Below are positions 16,640 through 25,198 of a stretch of DNA of 64,000 nucleotides, in pieces. The translations under genes were made by a program, and so were the position numbers. How positions within the stretch are numbered: the stretch's first letter is position 1; each line of letters opens with the position of its first letter. The notes beneath the pieces were generated by a model. That model had not been told where the DNA came from. It saw only the letters and a program-made list of their open reading frames with translations, and searched no databases. The stretch spans positions 186,001 through 250,000 of the forward strand of contig URAK01000002.1 of assembly GCA_900545705.1 (NCBI GenBank), given 5' to 3'. This DNA is from an uncultured Opitutales bacterium (lineage in GTDB: Bacteria > Verrucomicrobiota > Verrucomicrobiia > Opitutales > Intestinicryptomonadaceae).

Positions 16640-18652
16640 TTAGAATATTTCGAGGCCAAAGATCTCAAAACTCTTGGGGCTGAGCTTTACAGCGAAACCG
16701 CCGCCAGGAGCCATTTTGAGTTTAAGTTTGTCGGCGGAAGTAATCGATTTTACACAATACTTGAAGTCTGTGCCGACCCTTCCGGCGTTGGCGCCGTCGC
16801 TTATTATTTCGGCCTTGTACTCCGTGTCGGGCAGGAGAATTTTGGACAAGTCTATGTCGACCTCTTTGCCGTCCCAGTCGCACATACCGCCGATGTACCA
16901 GTCTTCGCCCGACCTGCGCGCGATTACAACATATTTGCCTATTTTGCCTTCCAATACTTTGGTTTCGTCCCATGTAGTGGGAGTTTCAGCCATGAATTTT
17001 AGTATCTCGGGAGATTTCAAATATTCTGAAGCGGAATCGCACAACATTTGCAGAGGCGCAAAATATAGAACATACATAGCTGTCTGGTGGGCGCGCGTAC
17101 CCTGAACTTCCGGGAAGTTATAGCAGGGGCTGAAATCGCCTTTTGCAGTGTTTCTGAGTCCGCCTGGGGTATAATCCATGGGCCCCATAAGCATGCGCGT
17201 AAAGACCAAGTCAATATTGTGGGAGGGCGTAATTGCCTTGGACCATTTATTGACTTCCCCTCCGAGGACTCCCTCAAAATTAATGAGATTCGGCCATGTG
17301 CGGTACTGTCCTACGGGCTTTGCGCAGCCGTGCATATCAAGAACCATTTGGCGTTCGGCAGCCATGCGCGCCATATTCTCATAAAATTCCATTGCAGTCT
17401 GGTCGTCGCGGTCGGTAAAGTCTATTTTAAGTCCGGAAGCTCCCCAGCCTTTCATTACGTCGAAAGCCTTTTGCGGATATTTTTCCATGGATTTAGCCAA
17501 AACCCACAGTATGACTTTGACGTTTTTGGATTTCGCGTAGTCGATTAAGCCTTTAACATCGATAAAGGTCTTGCCTTCCGCGAGTTTTTCATCGGTATCC
17601 ACCATTTCGCCGGCATCTTTTCCGGTGAGCCAGCCGGCGTCGAACAATACATAGGGAATTGAATTTTCGGCGGCGAAGTCTATAAGATAGCGGTATGTCT
17701 GCTCGTTTACGCCGGACTCAAAATCGACGCCCTGCAAGTTCCAGTTGTTCCACCATTCCCACACGCAAGAGCCGGGCTTTATCCACGATGTATCGGAAAT
17801 TGCGCAGGGCTTTGCGAGCTTGAAAACCGTCTGGTTGTCCGCCAAATCTGAGTCGTTTCTCGCAACGACAAATGCCCTCCACGGGAATTCGCGGGAGGCC
17901 ACAGTGCTTGCTATATAGTCTTCAAATTCGCTGGCGAAACGGTTGTGCACCTTTACTTTAAAAGCTTTCGGATATTTTGAGATCTTCGAGACGGCGCCAT
18001 TCTTGCCCGCCGCTACGCGCAAGCCGGGATAGTGCGATACGTCCGATTCAACGAGCGCTATTTTTGCCGACCCTTTATCTACGATAAGAGGCAGCGATAC
18101 GCTGTGCGGATTTTGTTTTTTAAGCTCCCCGAAAGTCAGGCGCGTATACGGTTTTTCAAAAGAGGTCTGAACGCCCTTTTCTATGTGGGCGATGAGCTTG
18201 TCGGAATCGGAGAGCGGAATGTTTAATGTTTCGTCGTTGACTATCATTTTTCCGTCGCCGAGATTGGAGACGAACCTGTATGCAACAGCGTCGTCAAACG
18301 CGCGCACAACCACTTTAAATTTTTTAAAGTTTATAACCATCTGGTTGTATTCGTCCTTGACCGACTTCGCTATTCCCCAGACTGTGTCAATCTTTCCCCT
18401 ATGGTTTGAATAGTCGCAGGAAAGCGCAGTGGAGTTTTTGCCCATATCGCCCTTGTCGGTGAGCATTGCGAACTCGACATTGTCGAGGAGTTTTTTGCCG
18501 TCGGCTGATATGTTGAGGGTCAACTTTGAACCGTCAGACACCTCTGCCTGCAATTTGCCGTCGGGAGATGACAATTTAAAAGTCTCGGCTGAAACCTGAA
18601 ACGCCATGAGTGCGGCGGCAGCCATTCCTATGAGATATGTTTTTCCGTTCAT
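16640..18652 (-). CDS. Glycoside hydrolase family 97 alpha-glycosidase
   Basis: Exported alpha-glucosidase or alpha-galactosidase of the SusB family. The 670-residue protein has a signal peptide (MNGKTYLIGMAAAALMAFQVSA) and the N-terminal beta-sandwich beginning FKLSSPDGKLQAEVSD. The (beta/alpha)8 barrel from about residue 290 carries WEWWNNWNLQGVDFESG, YVLFDAGWLTG, GLKIDFTDRDDQTAMEF and VLDMHGCAKPVGQYRTWPNL. The C-terminal beta domain follows. The aspartate in LKIDFTDRDDQ corresponds to the nucleophile position of the retaining (alpha-galactosidase-like) branch of GH97; inverting SusB enzymes use glutamates instead. Substrate remains an inference. The gene stands alone with its own terminator, and no susC/susD pair is present. 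Confidence 0.93.
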   Translation of the reverse strand: MNGKTYLIGMAAAALMAFQVSAETFKLSSPDGKLQAEVSDGSKLTLNISADGKKLLDNVEFAMLTDKGDMGKNSTALSCDYSNHRGKIDTVWGIAKSVKDEYNQMVINFKKFKVVVRAFDDAVAYRFVSNLGDGKMIVNDETLNIPLSDSDKLIAHIEKGVQTSFEKPYTRLTFGELKKQNPHSVSLPLIVDKGSAKIALVESDVSHYPGLRVAAGKNGAVSKISKYPKAFKVKVHNRFASEFEDYIASTVASREFPWRAFVVARNDSDLADNQTVFKLAKPCAISDTSWIKPGSCVWEWWNNWNLQGVDFESGVNEQTYRYLIDFAAENSIPYVLFDAGWLTGKDAGEMVDTDEKLAEGKTFIDVKGLIDYAKSKNVKVILWVLAKSMEKYPQKAFDVMKGWGASGLKIDFTDRDDQTAMEFYENMARMAAERQMVLDMHGCAKPVGQYRTWPNLINFEGVLGGEVNKWSKAITPSHNIDLVFTRMLMGPMDYTPGGLRNTAKGDFSPCYNFPEVQGTRAHQTAMYVLYFAPLQMLCDSASEYLKSPEILKFMAETPTTWDETKVLEGKIGKYVVIARRSGEDWYIGGMCDWDGKEVDIDLSKILLPDTEYKAEIISDGANAGRVGTDFKYCVKSITSADKLKLKMAPGGGFAVKLSPKSFEIFGLEIF

Positions 18653-19044
18653 ATGTTGGTTATTTTTTTCGAAACTAGAAAAAGGTCAATATTTAAAACG
18701 TCCGGGAAACGGTTTCGCATTGCAATGCCGTGCGTTAAAACTCCTGTAAAACGGAGTTCGTCGAATTTTCTATATTTATAAAACAAATATTTAGTACAGA
18801 AAAAAATATCGCCTAGCCTGCGCAGATTTGCCCATGGAAAAACTATTGGAATTCCCGCCGAGAAAAATTTAGGCGGCTATATTTACATCTGCTAACTTCG
18901 CAGCCGCAGTGTTTAAATGCAAGCTTGCGCTATGTAAAAATTTATTGAAAAAAGCCCCGCCCAATACGCAGGGGAAACTATTTCTTTCGGCGCAAGCTTC
19001 GCGTTCGCCCAGTGGCGCGCCGCAAATTAAGCGGAGAAAATAAA
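18653..19044. other. Intergenic region
   Basis: This 392-base spacer lies upstream of the GH97 gene and downstream of the ApbE gene, both on the minus strand. It holds a small hairpin (AACTCC/GGAGTT, 18739-18758) and AT-rich stretches likely to contain the GH97 promoter. No gene is seen. Confidence 0.4.
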
Positions 19045-19872
19045 TCATAAAAAAAACGGCTCCGAGCTTTCAGCCTCCTGAAAGGCTGCACGCACGCCGG
19101 TTTGCGCGCAGATTTTTTCAACTTCCTCTCGCCCGATAATCATAAACGCAGTTGAAAATGCGTCGGCAAAAGCCGCAGAATCACAAAAAGCCCAGGTTCT
19201 GAAAGGCTGGTGCCCGGGGACCTCGCCGGTGCGGCCGTCAAATACATGCTCGCCCTGCACGGCAACGCCTGAAGCTCCGACCCCCATGCCGGAAGGCGGA
19301 ATGTCGAACGAAATATCTTTTGAGAGGTTGACGCGCCACGAGTCCGAATCCTCGGGCTTGCCGAACGCGAATATCGAGCTTCCGCCAAAACTAATAAAAG
19401 CATTTTCAATTTCCCAAGTTTCGCGCAGGATTTCCACCATCCTATCCACAGCGTATCCCTTCCCGATGCAACCCAAGTCTATTTTGCCGTCGGCCACTTT
19501 TTTTATATAAAAATTTTCGGGATCAATTTCAAATTTTCCACGCCTCAATTCCACGCTGTTCGAGGCTCCTTTTTTCATTTTGGAATAGTAGTCTCCAAGA
19601 GATACGTCTAACGCGCCTCCGGTAATAGATGAAACGGCGAAGGCATCGACAAGGCAGTCGCATGCTTCGCAGGAAAGCTTTACGACACTACCTACCGGCG
19701 ACGAATTTATCATGTCGATATCGCTGCCCTCCCTGTACATGCTAAGAAGTGTTTCAAGCATATCGACCTTCTCAAAACATTCGGCGGCAGCCGAAAGCGC
19801 GTATTTATGGTCTGTGCCGCAAATCAGCAGATCCAGTTTTGTGTTCATTGCTTCGTGGTCGAATCTATGCAT
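19045..19872 (-). CDS. apbE: FAD:protein FMN transferase (ApbE family)
   Basis: Attaches FMN covalently to threonine in proteins such as NqrB, NqrC, RnfG or RnfD, normally at the periplasmic face. The 275 residues show the ApbE signatures: the early AMNTKLDLLICG strand, DVSLGDYYSKMKKG, KIDLGCIGKGYAVDRMVEIL, AFISFGGSSIFAFG, and the C-terminal SAAFADAFSTAFMIIG. I start it at the ATG at 19872, which gives the family's usual beginning. The longer frame to 20007 adds a basic segment overlapping the divergent gene. With that start no clear export signal is visible, which is unusual for ApbE. No rnf or nqr genes are in the window. Confidence 0.9.
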   Translation of the reverse strand: MHRFDHEAMNTKLDLLICGTDHKYALSAAAECFEKVDMLETLLSMYREGSDIDMINSSPVGSVVKLSCEACDCLVDAFAVSSITGGALDVSLGDYYSKMKKGASNSVELRRGKFEIDPENFYIKKVADGKIDLGCIGKGYAVDRMVEILRETWEIENAFISFGGSSIFAFGKPEDSDSWRVNLSKDISFDIPPSGMGVGASGVAVQGEHVFDGRTGEVPGHQPFRTWAFCDSAAFADAFSTAFMIIGREEVEKICAQTGVRAAFQEAESSEPFFL

Positions 19873-19992
19873 ATAGAAATCGTTAGATGCGCTTTCGCGG
19901 GCTTTCAAGCATAAAAGGAAAAATCTCCTCAAGCGGGATTTTAAAATTGCAAACGACTTCGACCTTCTTAGTTTTATATGCCTTGCTAAAAA

Positions 19993-20670
19993 ATGAAGGA
20001 ACTTCAAAACACCTTTATACTCGCGATATGCCTGCTGGCGTTTACAACAGTCGTATTCTTTTTTAAATACGGCAAGGAGCGGGCGCAGTCAAAGGCGCTG
20101 GAGGCGGAGAATATCGCCTCGCAGACGCTCGTGTACGATATGGAAAAACGGGCCGAGCAAAGGGCCGAGGAAGCCGAGCGCTTAAGCAAAATAGCAAGGC
20201 AAAGTGCGGAGGCGAACATGCTAAAAGCAAAGCAAGCGCGCGAGATGCTCGAGAAATCGAAGAGGCAGAGCGAGCTTACCCAGAAGGAGCTTGTAAAAAA
20301 CCTAAACTCCCAGCTCGAGCGCGAAGCCGACGCGAGAATCGCCGCCGAAAAAGCCTCCAAAGAGCTTCAAAAACAGAGGGACATTTTAAGGCTGGCAGTC
20401 GCCGACGCTAAGTCTGCGCTCGACGAGCTTAAAAAGAAAAAGCAATCCTCAGGCGACATAGAAATCGCAAGAATGCAGGATCTTCTCGCCCAGCGCGAAG
20501 CCGAAATTGAAAGGCTGAAAAAGAGGCAGGCTGAACTTGAACGGCTAAGAATCGAGGCGGAAGAGTCGCAGAGGAAGACCGAAGAACAGCTGCGTTCAAG
20601 AGGGGTCGTCCCCACGCTCCCGCGCTCAAAGCTGCTTTTGCTCTCCCCGAATGTTCCTGCATCAAAATAG
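19993..20670 (+). CDS. Membrane-anchored coiled-coil protein
   Basis: A 225-residue protein with one N-terminal transmembrane segment (TFILAICLLAFTTVVFFF, about 7-24). A continuous Glu/Lys/Arg/Ala-rich coiled coil runs from about residue 28 to 200, with many AEEAERLSK-type heptads. A short hydrophobic end follows (RSKLLLLSPNVPASK). Such proteins act as tethers or spacers, and no enzymatic role is visible. It is divergent from apbE. The stop codon lies inside the first copy of a direct repeat described separately. Confidence 0.75.
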   Translation: MKELQNTFILAICLLAFTTVVFFFKYGKERAQSKALEAENIASQTLVYDMEKRAEQRAEEAERLSKIARQSAEANMLKAKQAREMLEKSKRQSELTQKELVKNLNSQLEREADARIAAEKASKELQKQRDILRLAVADAKSALDELKKKKQSSGDIEIARMQDLLAQREAEIERLKKRQAELERLRIEAEESQRKTEEQLRSRGVVPTLPRSKLLLLSPNVPASK

Positions 20671-20767
20671 CGCGTTTTAAATCAACTATGAGACCACGCA
20701 TTTCGCATTGTTCGAATAATTACTGGAGCCTATAGCGCGTTTAGATTAACTATGATACCTCGCATTT
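20667..20767. repeat. Pair of ~36-bp imperfect direct repeats
   Basis: Copy 1 (20667-20703) and copy 2 (20732-20767) share ATAGCGCGTTT, then a variable step, then CAACTATGA or TAACTATGA, then CGCATTT. Copy 1 includes the stop codon of the coiled-coil gene. On the minus strand each copy encodes a similar short peptide, MRGIIVNLNAL and MRGLIVDLKRA. Confidence 0.7.
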
Positions 20768-21428
20768 TGGCGGAAATGCCCATAAGGTTGAGATACTCTG
20801 TATAAGCCCTCGCGGTAAAGGCTTTTAAGTAAAAATTTCGGTACGCATCGCTCTTGACAAAGGTATAAGCCTTGGCGTTTTTCTTTATTAAAAAAAATAT
20901 AATTTGACATCTCCAATAAAAGCAAAAATCAGTTTTAGACACGCAGGGAGAGAAAGATGAGATATACCCAAATAGTGTGTTTGGAGGGGGGCGCGGAAAA
21001 TGTTTGCAAGGTTTTAGAATCTACGCAAAGGGTTTCCACATTTAGCCAATATAGATAAAAAAATCCGACGCAAGAAATCGAGTTTCACAACCACTGCTTA
21101 GCCCAGTTTTTGAGAATATTTAAATAAAATATGCGGCAGGTTTAAGAGCGCATTTTTGAAAGGCCATGCGACTTAGTCCACATACGCCCCGAAAACGCGG
21201 CGGATTTTGAAACTCATATTTTTAAACCAATTCCCCACCCCGCGGTTGTACATAAAAAGATATAGCAAGAACGCCCTCCCTGTTTCGCGCCTGAATCTGC
21301 CGCGCAAATTGAGAGCCTAAAAAAAGCGCGGCACAAACATTTTGCTATGTGATTCTGTAAAAACGCCAACAATTTGCCTAAGACCGTGTGGCGCACTGCA
21401 AACGGCATATCGGAAACCACATTTGCAA
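20768..21428. other. Long intergenic region
   Basis: About 660 bases between the coiled-coil gene and the convergent lipoprotein gene. A minus-strand open frame of 70 codons (20730-20942, GTG start) runs into repeat copy 2, but there is no supporting homology or ribosome site, so I do not call it a gene. Nothing else is recognisable. Confidence 0.4.
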
Positions 21429-23165
21429 TTATTTGTCGAAAACCGGGAGATATTTTTTTATTATCTGGACTTTCGATTCATTCGGCAATTTTGACAGCGA
21501 TACAAACCAAGCGACCGAAAGTATATCGCCGTTTCCAGAGCACTTGTCAACAGCAAGCTCAAAGCCTTTTCTTGCCGTCTGTAGGTCGGATTTGGCGGCT
21601 GCGGAAGATATTTCACAAAGCTGCCATATTGGGATTATTGAATATTTATAAGCATTTTCGTATATGAAATTGACCGCCTCTGCCGGCCCGGAGAAGTCAT
21701 AGAGATTGCGCACTATCGCATTCCCAATTTTTGGGTCTATCTGCTTTTCATCTTTAAGTGCTTCAATGGCTGCTGAATTGATTTTTTGGCAAAGGGCTTT
21801 ATCGCTGGCGCCTACCATTCGCGCAAAATCAGCCAAGGCAGCCGCTTTGCAATCATTGCCACTCGGCTTCCGCACTTCTTTAATAGCCGCGCAAAGTGGA
21901 GAGATTTTCTCCAACGCCCCGGTATTTTCGAGGTTGATTTTCGCCGCCGCCTTGGCGAGGGCCTTTGGATTTTTTCCAGCGGCAGACACAACTATTGCCG
22001 CATAGGAATAGTCGCGGGCGGACGCGTCTTTTATGGAATCTATTATTGAAAAAGCCGCCTCATAATATCCCCGTTTAGCGACTCCCGCAGCAAGTTCAGC
22101 GAGAAAGTCGTTTTTCTGTATGCCTTCCGGCATGCGCGAAGCGAGCGCAATGGCGTCCATATAATTTTCGGAATTTACGGCGGAATCGGCAATCTTGGAG
22201 AAAATGTCCTCAAAAAGCTTATTATCCGAAACCCTGCGCGCCACCTCAACAGCCTTATTTTCCATTCCCGCATCGGCAAATAAAACAGACATGCCGGCAT
22301 AGGCTTTGTCGCGTATCTGTACCGCGTTTATTTTCGACACGTTTTCAAGAGCCGTATCGAGAATTTTTTTAAACTCCTCAAAGGTTTTTTCGTCGGAAGC
22401 TTTTGCGGACACCGCCTTTTTATGCAAAACGGGAATCACATTTATATCGTACGCAACCATTGCCGCCTGAGTTCTTGATTCCGATAGAAAAGCAGCTTTA
22501 TCGGCAATTTTCTCAGCTTTTGGAATTTTTTTTGAATTTTTAAATTTAGGCGAGCCCAATGCCTTGCCGGAAGGCTGCAAGCCGGAAAGATTGATATACC
22601 TCGAAATATATTCCGATAAATCTCCATTTTCAATGCGAACCTTATCTTCAACGTTTTCAGTTGCTGCGGCGAGTTTGGAATGTATGAGCTTCAAAGTTTC
22701 GGCAGAAATCTCGCCCTTGTCTTTTGAGATCTGCGCGAGTGCCGCCGCGTCTACGACATTTTCTCCCAAGCCCATATTTACGATAACCGGCCACAAAACC
22801 CCGATATCCGAGGAAACTGAGTTGTTGAGTTTTTGAAGCTTTGGCATTACTTTTGACGTCAAATCCCGATAGGTGACCGGGCCGATAAGGGTGGTCGGAT
22901 CCGTCATTACCTTTAAGGAGATTGCAGACTCCGGATAGTTTTCTATTATTTGATGAACAATAGAAACCGCCTCGTCGCAGAATTCTTTCGCGGTTTTATA
23001 GTCTGCCTTTTCAAACGCCTGCTCCGCTTTTACGACATTTGCGGAAGCTTTTACATATTCGCGGTTTGCCGATTTTTCGGAAGATGCCGAGCACGCCGAT
23101 GCGAACGCGGCGGCAGACGCTATGATTGCTATAAAAATTTTCTGCATGCCGCGTATAATTAACAT
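21429..23165 (-). CDS. Large lipoprotein with helical repeats
   Basis: A 578-residue predicted lipoprotein: the signal region IFIAIIASAAAFASAC puts the lipid cysteine at about residue 25. The mature protein is almost entirely alpha-helical and Ala/Lys-rich. It has TPR/SEL-like paired helices, such as YVKASANVVKAEQAFEKADY near the start and FEDIFSKIADSAVNSENYMD and IVVSAAGKNPKALAKAAAKI later. It probably serves as a periplasmic or outer-membrane-attached scaffold. I chose the ATG at 23165 because a GGGGG block sits eight bases upstream, one of the few clear ribosome sites in the window. The named family is unknown. Confidence 0.78.
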   Translation of the reverse strand: MLIIRGMQKIFIAIIASAAAFASACSASSEKSANREYVKASANVVKAEQAFEKADYKTAKEFCDEAVSIVHQIIENYPESAISLKVMTDPTTLIGPVTYRDLTSKVMPKLQKLNNSVSSDIGVLWPVIVNMGLGENVVDAAALAQISKDKGEISAETLKLIHSKLAAATENVEDKVRIENGDLSEYISRYINLSGLQPSGKALGSPKFKNSKKIPKAEKIADKAAFLSESRTQAAMVAYDINVIPVLHKKAVSAKASDEKTFEEFKKILDTALENVSKINAVQIRDKAYAGMSVLFADAGMENKAVEVARRVSDNKLFEDIFSKIADSAVNSENYMDAIALASRMPEGIQKNDFLAELAAGVAKRGYYEAAFSIIDSIKDASARDYSYAAIVVSAAGKNPKALAKAAAKINLENTGALEKISPLCAAIKEVRKPSGNDCKAAALADFARMVGASDKALCQKINSAAIEALKDEKQIDPKIGNAIVRNLYDFSGPAEAVNFIYENAYKYSIIPIWQLCEISSAAAKSDLQTARKGFELAVDKCSGNGDILSVAWFVSLSKLPNESKVQIIKKYLPVFDK

Positions 23166-23574
23166 TTGCGCCCCCTTTGTAAAGATTATCTTTGGAATCC
23201 TCCCATAGTAAACCAAGCGCGCATTTCTATTTTGCACCTTCATTATCGTGTCACGACCTTCGGCGAACACCTTCCATAATGGCAGATGCAAAATTTGCAA
23301 TATTACCCCAAGAGACGCAAGAGACGAAAATTTACTATGAAAATCGAATGTTATATTGCGTTTTTATTAGAAATTTGAAGCGGTTAAAAAAACTATGTGG
23401 CGTTTATGCTTACAAGAAAATATCGCATATTTGGCACAAATTTGCGGCAAAGCCATAAGCGCCCGCCATTGCGCAATCGAGAAAAATTTTCCGCCGAGCA
23501 AGGAATAAAAATATCATAACACAAGTTGGCTTTCATAAAAAATGCTCTGCAAAAAATTGCAAAAAATCGAGCGC
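23166..23574. other. Intergenic region
   Basis: About 410 bases upstream of the lipoprotein gene and downstream of the CoA-transferase terminator. It is AT-rich and presumably contains the lipoprotein promoter. No gene or RNA is seen. Confidence 0.4.
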
Positions 23575-23604
23575 GACAAAAAAAGCGCGGCAAAAGCCGC
23601 GCTT
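23575..23604 (-). terminator. Terminator of the propionate operon
   Basis: The stem AAGCGCGGC/GCCGCGCTT (23583-23604) is followed on the minus strand by a seven-T run, about 40 bases past the CoA-transferase stop. Confidence 0.9.
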
Positions 23605-23642
23605 GGGAATAAGAAATTAAAACTGACGCTCGAAAGCGAATG

Positions 23643-25124
23643 TTAGAATTGCGCCTTGCGCATATCCTTTTCGCGGAGGAAGGCTTCGTGCATAGCATAG
23701 GCCTTCGAGAGCGTAAGCGGAGTGTGTCCGCAAGGAACGGATTTTAAGAAATCGAGCAGTATCGGCTTGTAGTCCTCATGGGCGCATTTTTCTATAATGA
23801 TGTGGGCGCGCTCTATCGGAGTTTTGCCGCGCAAGTCGGCGACGCCGTTTTCAGTTGCGATGACATTTACGCTGTGCTCGGTGTGGTCGCAGTGCGAAAC
23901 ATTCGGGACTATCGCGCTAATCAGGCCGCCTTTTGCAACCGACGGGCAAGTGTATATGGACAAATAAGCCGCCCTTGTAAAGTCGCCGCTGCCGCCGATT
24001 CCGTTCATTATGTTTTTGCCCATAATGTGCGAGCTGTTTACATTGCCGGACAAGTCAACTTCAATGGCCGTATTCATCGAAATTACGCCTATCCTGCGCG
24101 CAACTTCGGGGCTGTTCGAAATTTCCTGCGGGCGCAAGACGAGCTTGTCCTTGAAGAATTTTATGTTCTGGTAGACTTCGTCTATTTTAGCCGCCGTGCA
24201 TGTGAGCGATGTCGCCGAAGCGCACTTGATGTGCCCGTGCTCGATAAGGTCAATCACGGAGTCCTGCAAGACTTCCGAATACATGCTGAACTGAGGAATG
24301 TCGGGGTTTTCACCCAAAGCTCCCAAAATCGCATTTGCTATATTTCCTACGCCGCTCTGGATTGGGAGAAACTGCGGGGGAATTCTGCCGGCCTTCATTT
24401 CCGCCGCGAGGAAGTCCGCGACATTTTGGCCGATTTTCTGAGTGACAGGGTCCGTGGGCTTAAAGGGCGAAACTTGGTCGGGCATGTCGGTATGGACAAT
24501 GCCGACTATCTTTTTGGGATCGACCTTTACGACCGGAGAGCCGATTCTGTCGCCGGCGGAATATATCGGTATTTCGCGGCGGAACGGCGGGTTAGCCGTT
24601 TCATAGATGTCGTGGATTCCGTACAACTCCTTGGACTGGTGGGCATTGAGCTCTATCAATATTTTGTCTGCAAGCTTCAATCCCGTGGGGGAGATGCCGA
24701 CTGAAGTGGTCAAGAGTATTTCGCCGTTGTCGCTGACGTCGGCCGCTTCAACTATCGCCCAATCGAATTTGCCCATGAAGCCGTAGTTCATATACTGGGG
24801 GGTCATCGACAGGTGCAGGTCGGTGTAGCGTATCTCGCCAGAGTTTGCGCCCGCGCGAATGTCTGCGTTAGTCTGGTAAGGCGCGCGATAGCTTATGGCC
24901 TTAGCCCTTGCAAGCACGCCTTCGCACAAGTCTCCGGAGGACGCGCCCGTCACAACGGCAATTTTGAACTCTCTTCCTTCTGAGTGTTCTTTTTCGGCTT
25001 TTGCCGCGATGGCTGACGGTATAGCCTTTGTTGCGCCCGCGGGGGTGAATCCGCTGAACGCGATTTGCTGTCCATTTTGAATGAGGCTTGCTGCCTCCTC
25101 GGGAGTGAGATTTTTATAGCTCAT
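23643..25124 (-). CDS. Acetyl/succinyl-CoA:carboxylate CoA-transferase
   Basis: Moves CoA between acyl-CoAs and carboxylates, for example succinyl-CoA with acetate or propionyl-CoA with succinate. The 493-residue length fits the acetyl-CoA hydrolase/transferase family that includes AarC and Cat1. GQQIAFSGFTPAGATKAIP opens the first domain. The catalytic glutamate is expected in FSMYSEVLQDSVIDL near residue 290. The second domain carries the glycine-rich GKNIMNGIGGSGDFTRAAYL and HSVNVIATENGVADLRGK. As the last gene of the methylmalonyl-CoA decarboxylase operon, the likely in vivo job is recycling CoA from propionyl-CoA to succinate or acetate. Confidence 0.93.
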   Translation of the reverse strand: MSYKNLTPEEAASLIQNGQQIAFSGFTPAGATKAIPSAIAAKAEKEHSEGREFKIAVVTGASSGDLCEGVLARAKAISYRAPYQTNADIRAGANSGEIRYTDLHLSMTPQYMNYGFMGKFDWAIVEAADVSDNGEILLTTSVGISPTGLKLADKILIELNAHQSKELYGIHDIYETANPPFRREIPIYSAGDRIGSPVVKVDPKKIVGIVHTDMPDQVSPFKPTDPVTQKIGQNVADFLAAEMKAGRIPPQFLPIQSGVGNIANAILGALGENPDIPQFSMYSEVLQDSVIDLIEHGHIKCASATSLTCTAAKIDEVYQNIKFFKDKLVLRPQEISNSPEVARRIGVISMNTAIEVDLSGNVNSSHIMGKNIMNGIGGSGDFTRAAYLSIYTCPSVAKGGLISAIVPNVSHCDHTEHSVNVIATENGVADLRGKTPIERAHIIIEKCAHEDYKPILLDFLKSVPCGHTPLTLSKAYAMHEAFLREKDMRKAQF

Positions 25125-25198
25125 TTTTAGATGTGTAATTGTTTAAAAATTTACCGGGCAGGGGCCGCCGAAACAAGCCGCCCTGCCCGCTAAAAGCA

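Noticed and set aside
19873..20007. A 45-codon N-terminal extension of ApbE
   Set aside because: It overlaps the divergent coiled-coil gene, is basic rather than signal-like, and family members start at the equivalent of 19872.
23778..24704. A 308-codon plus-strand open frame opposite the CoA-transferase
   Set aside because: It is fully inside a conserved gene on the other strand, with skewed composition and no family features.
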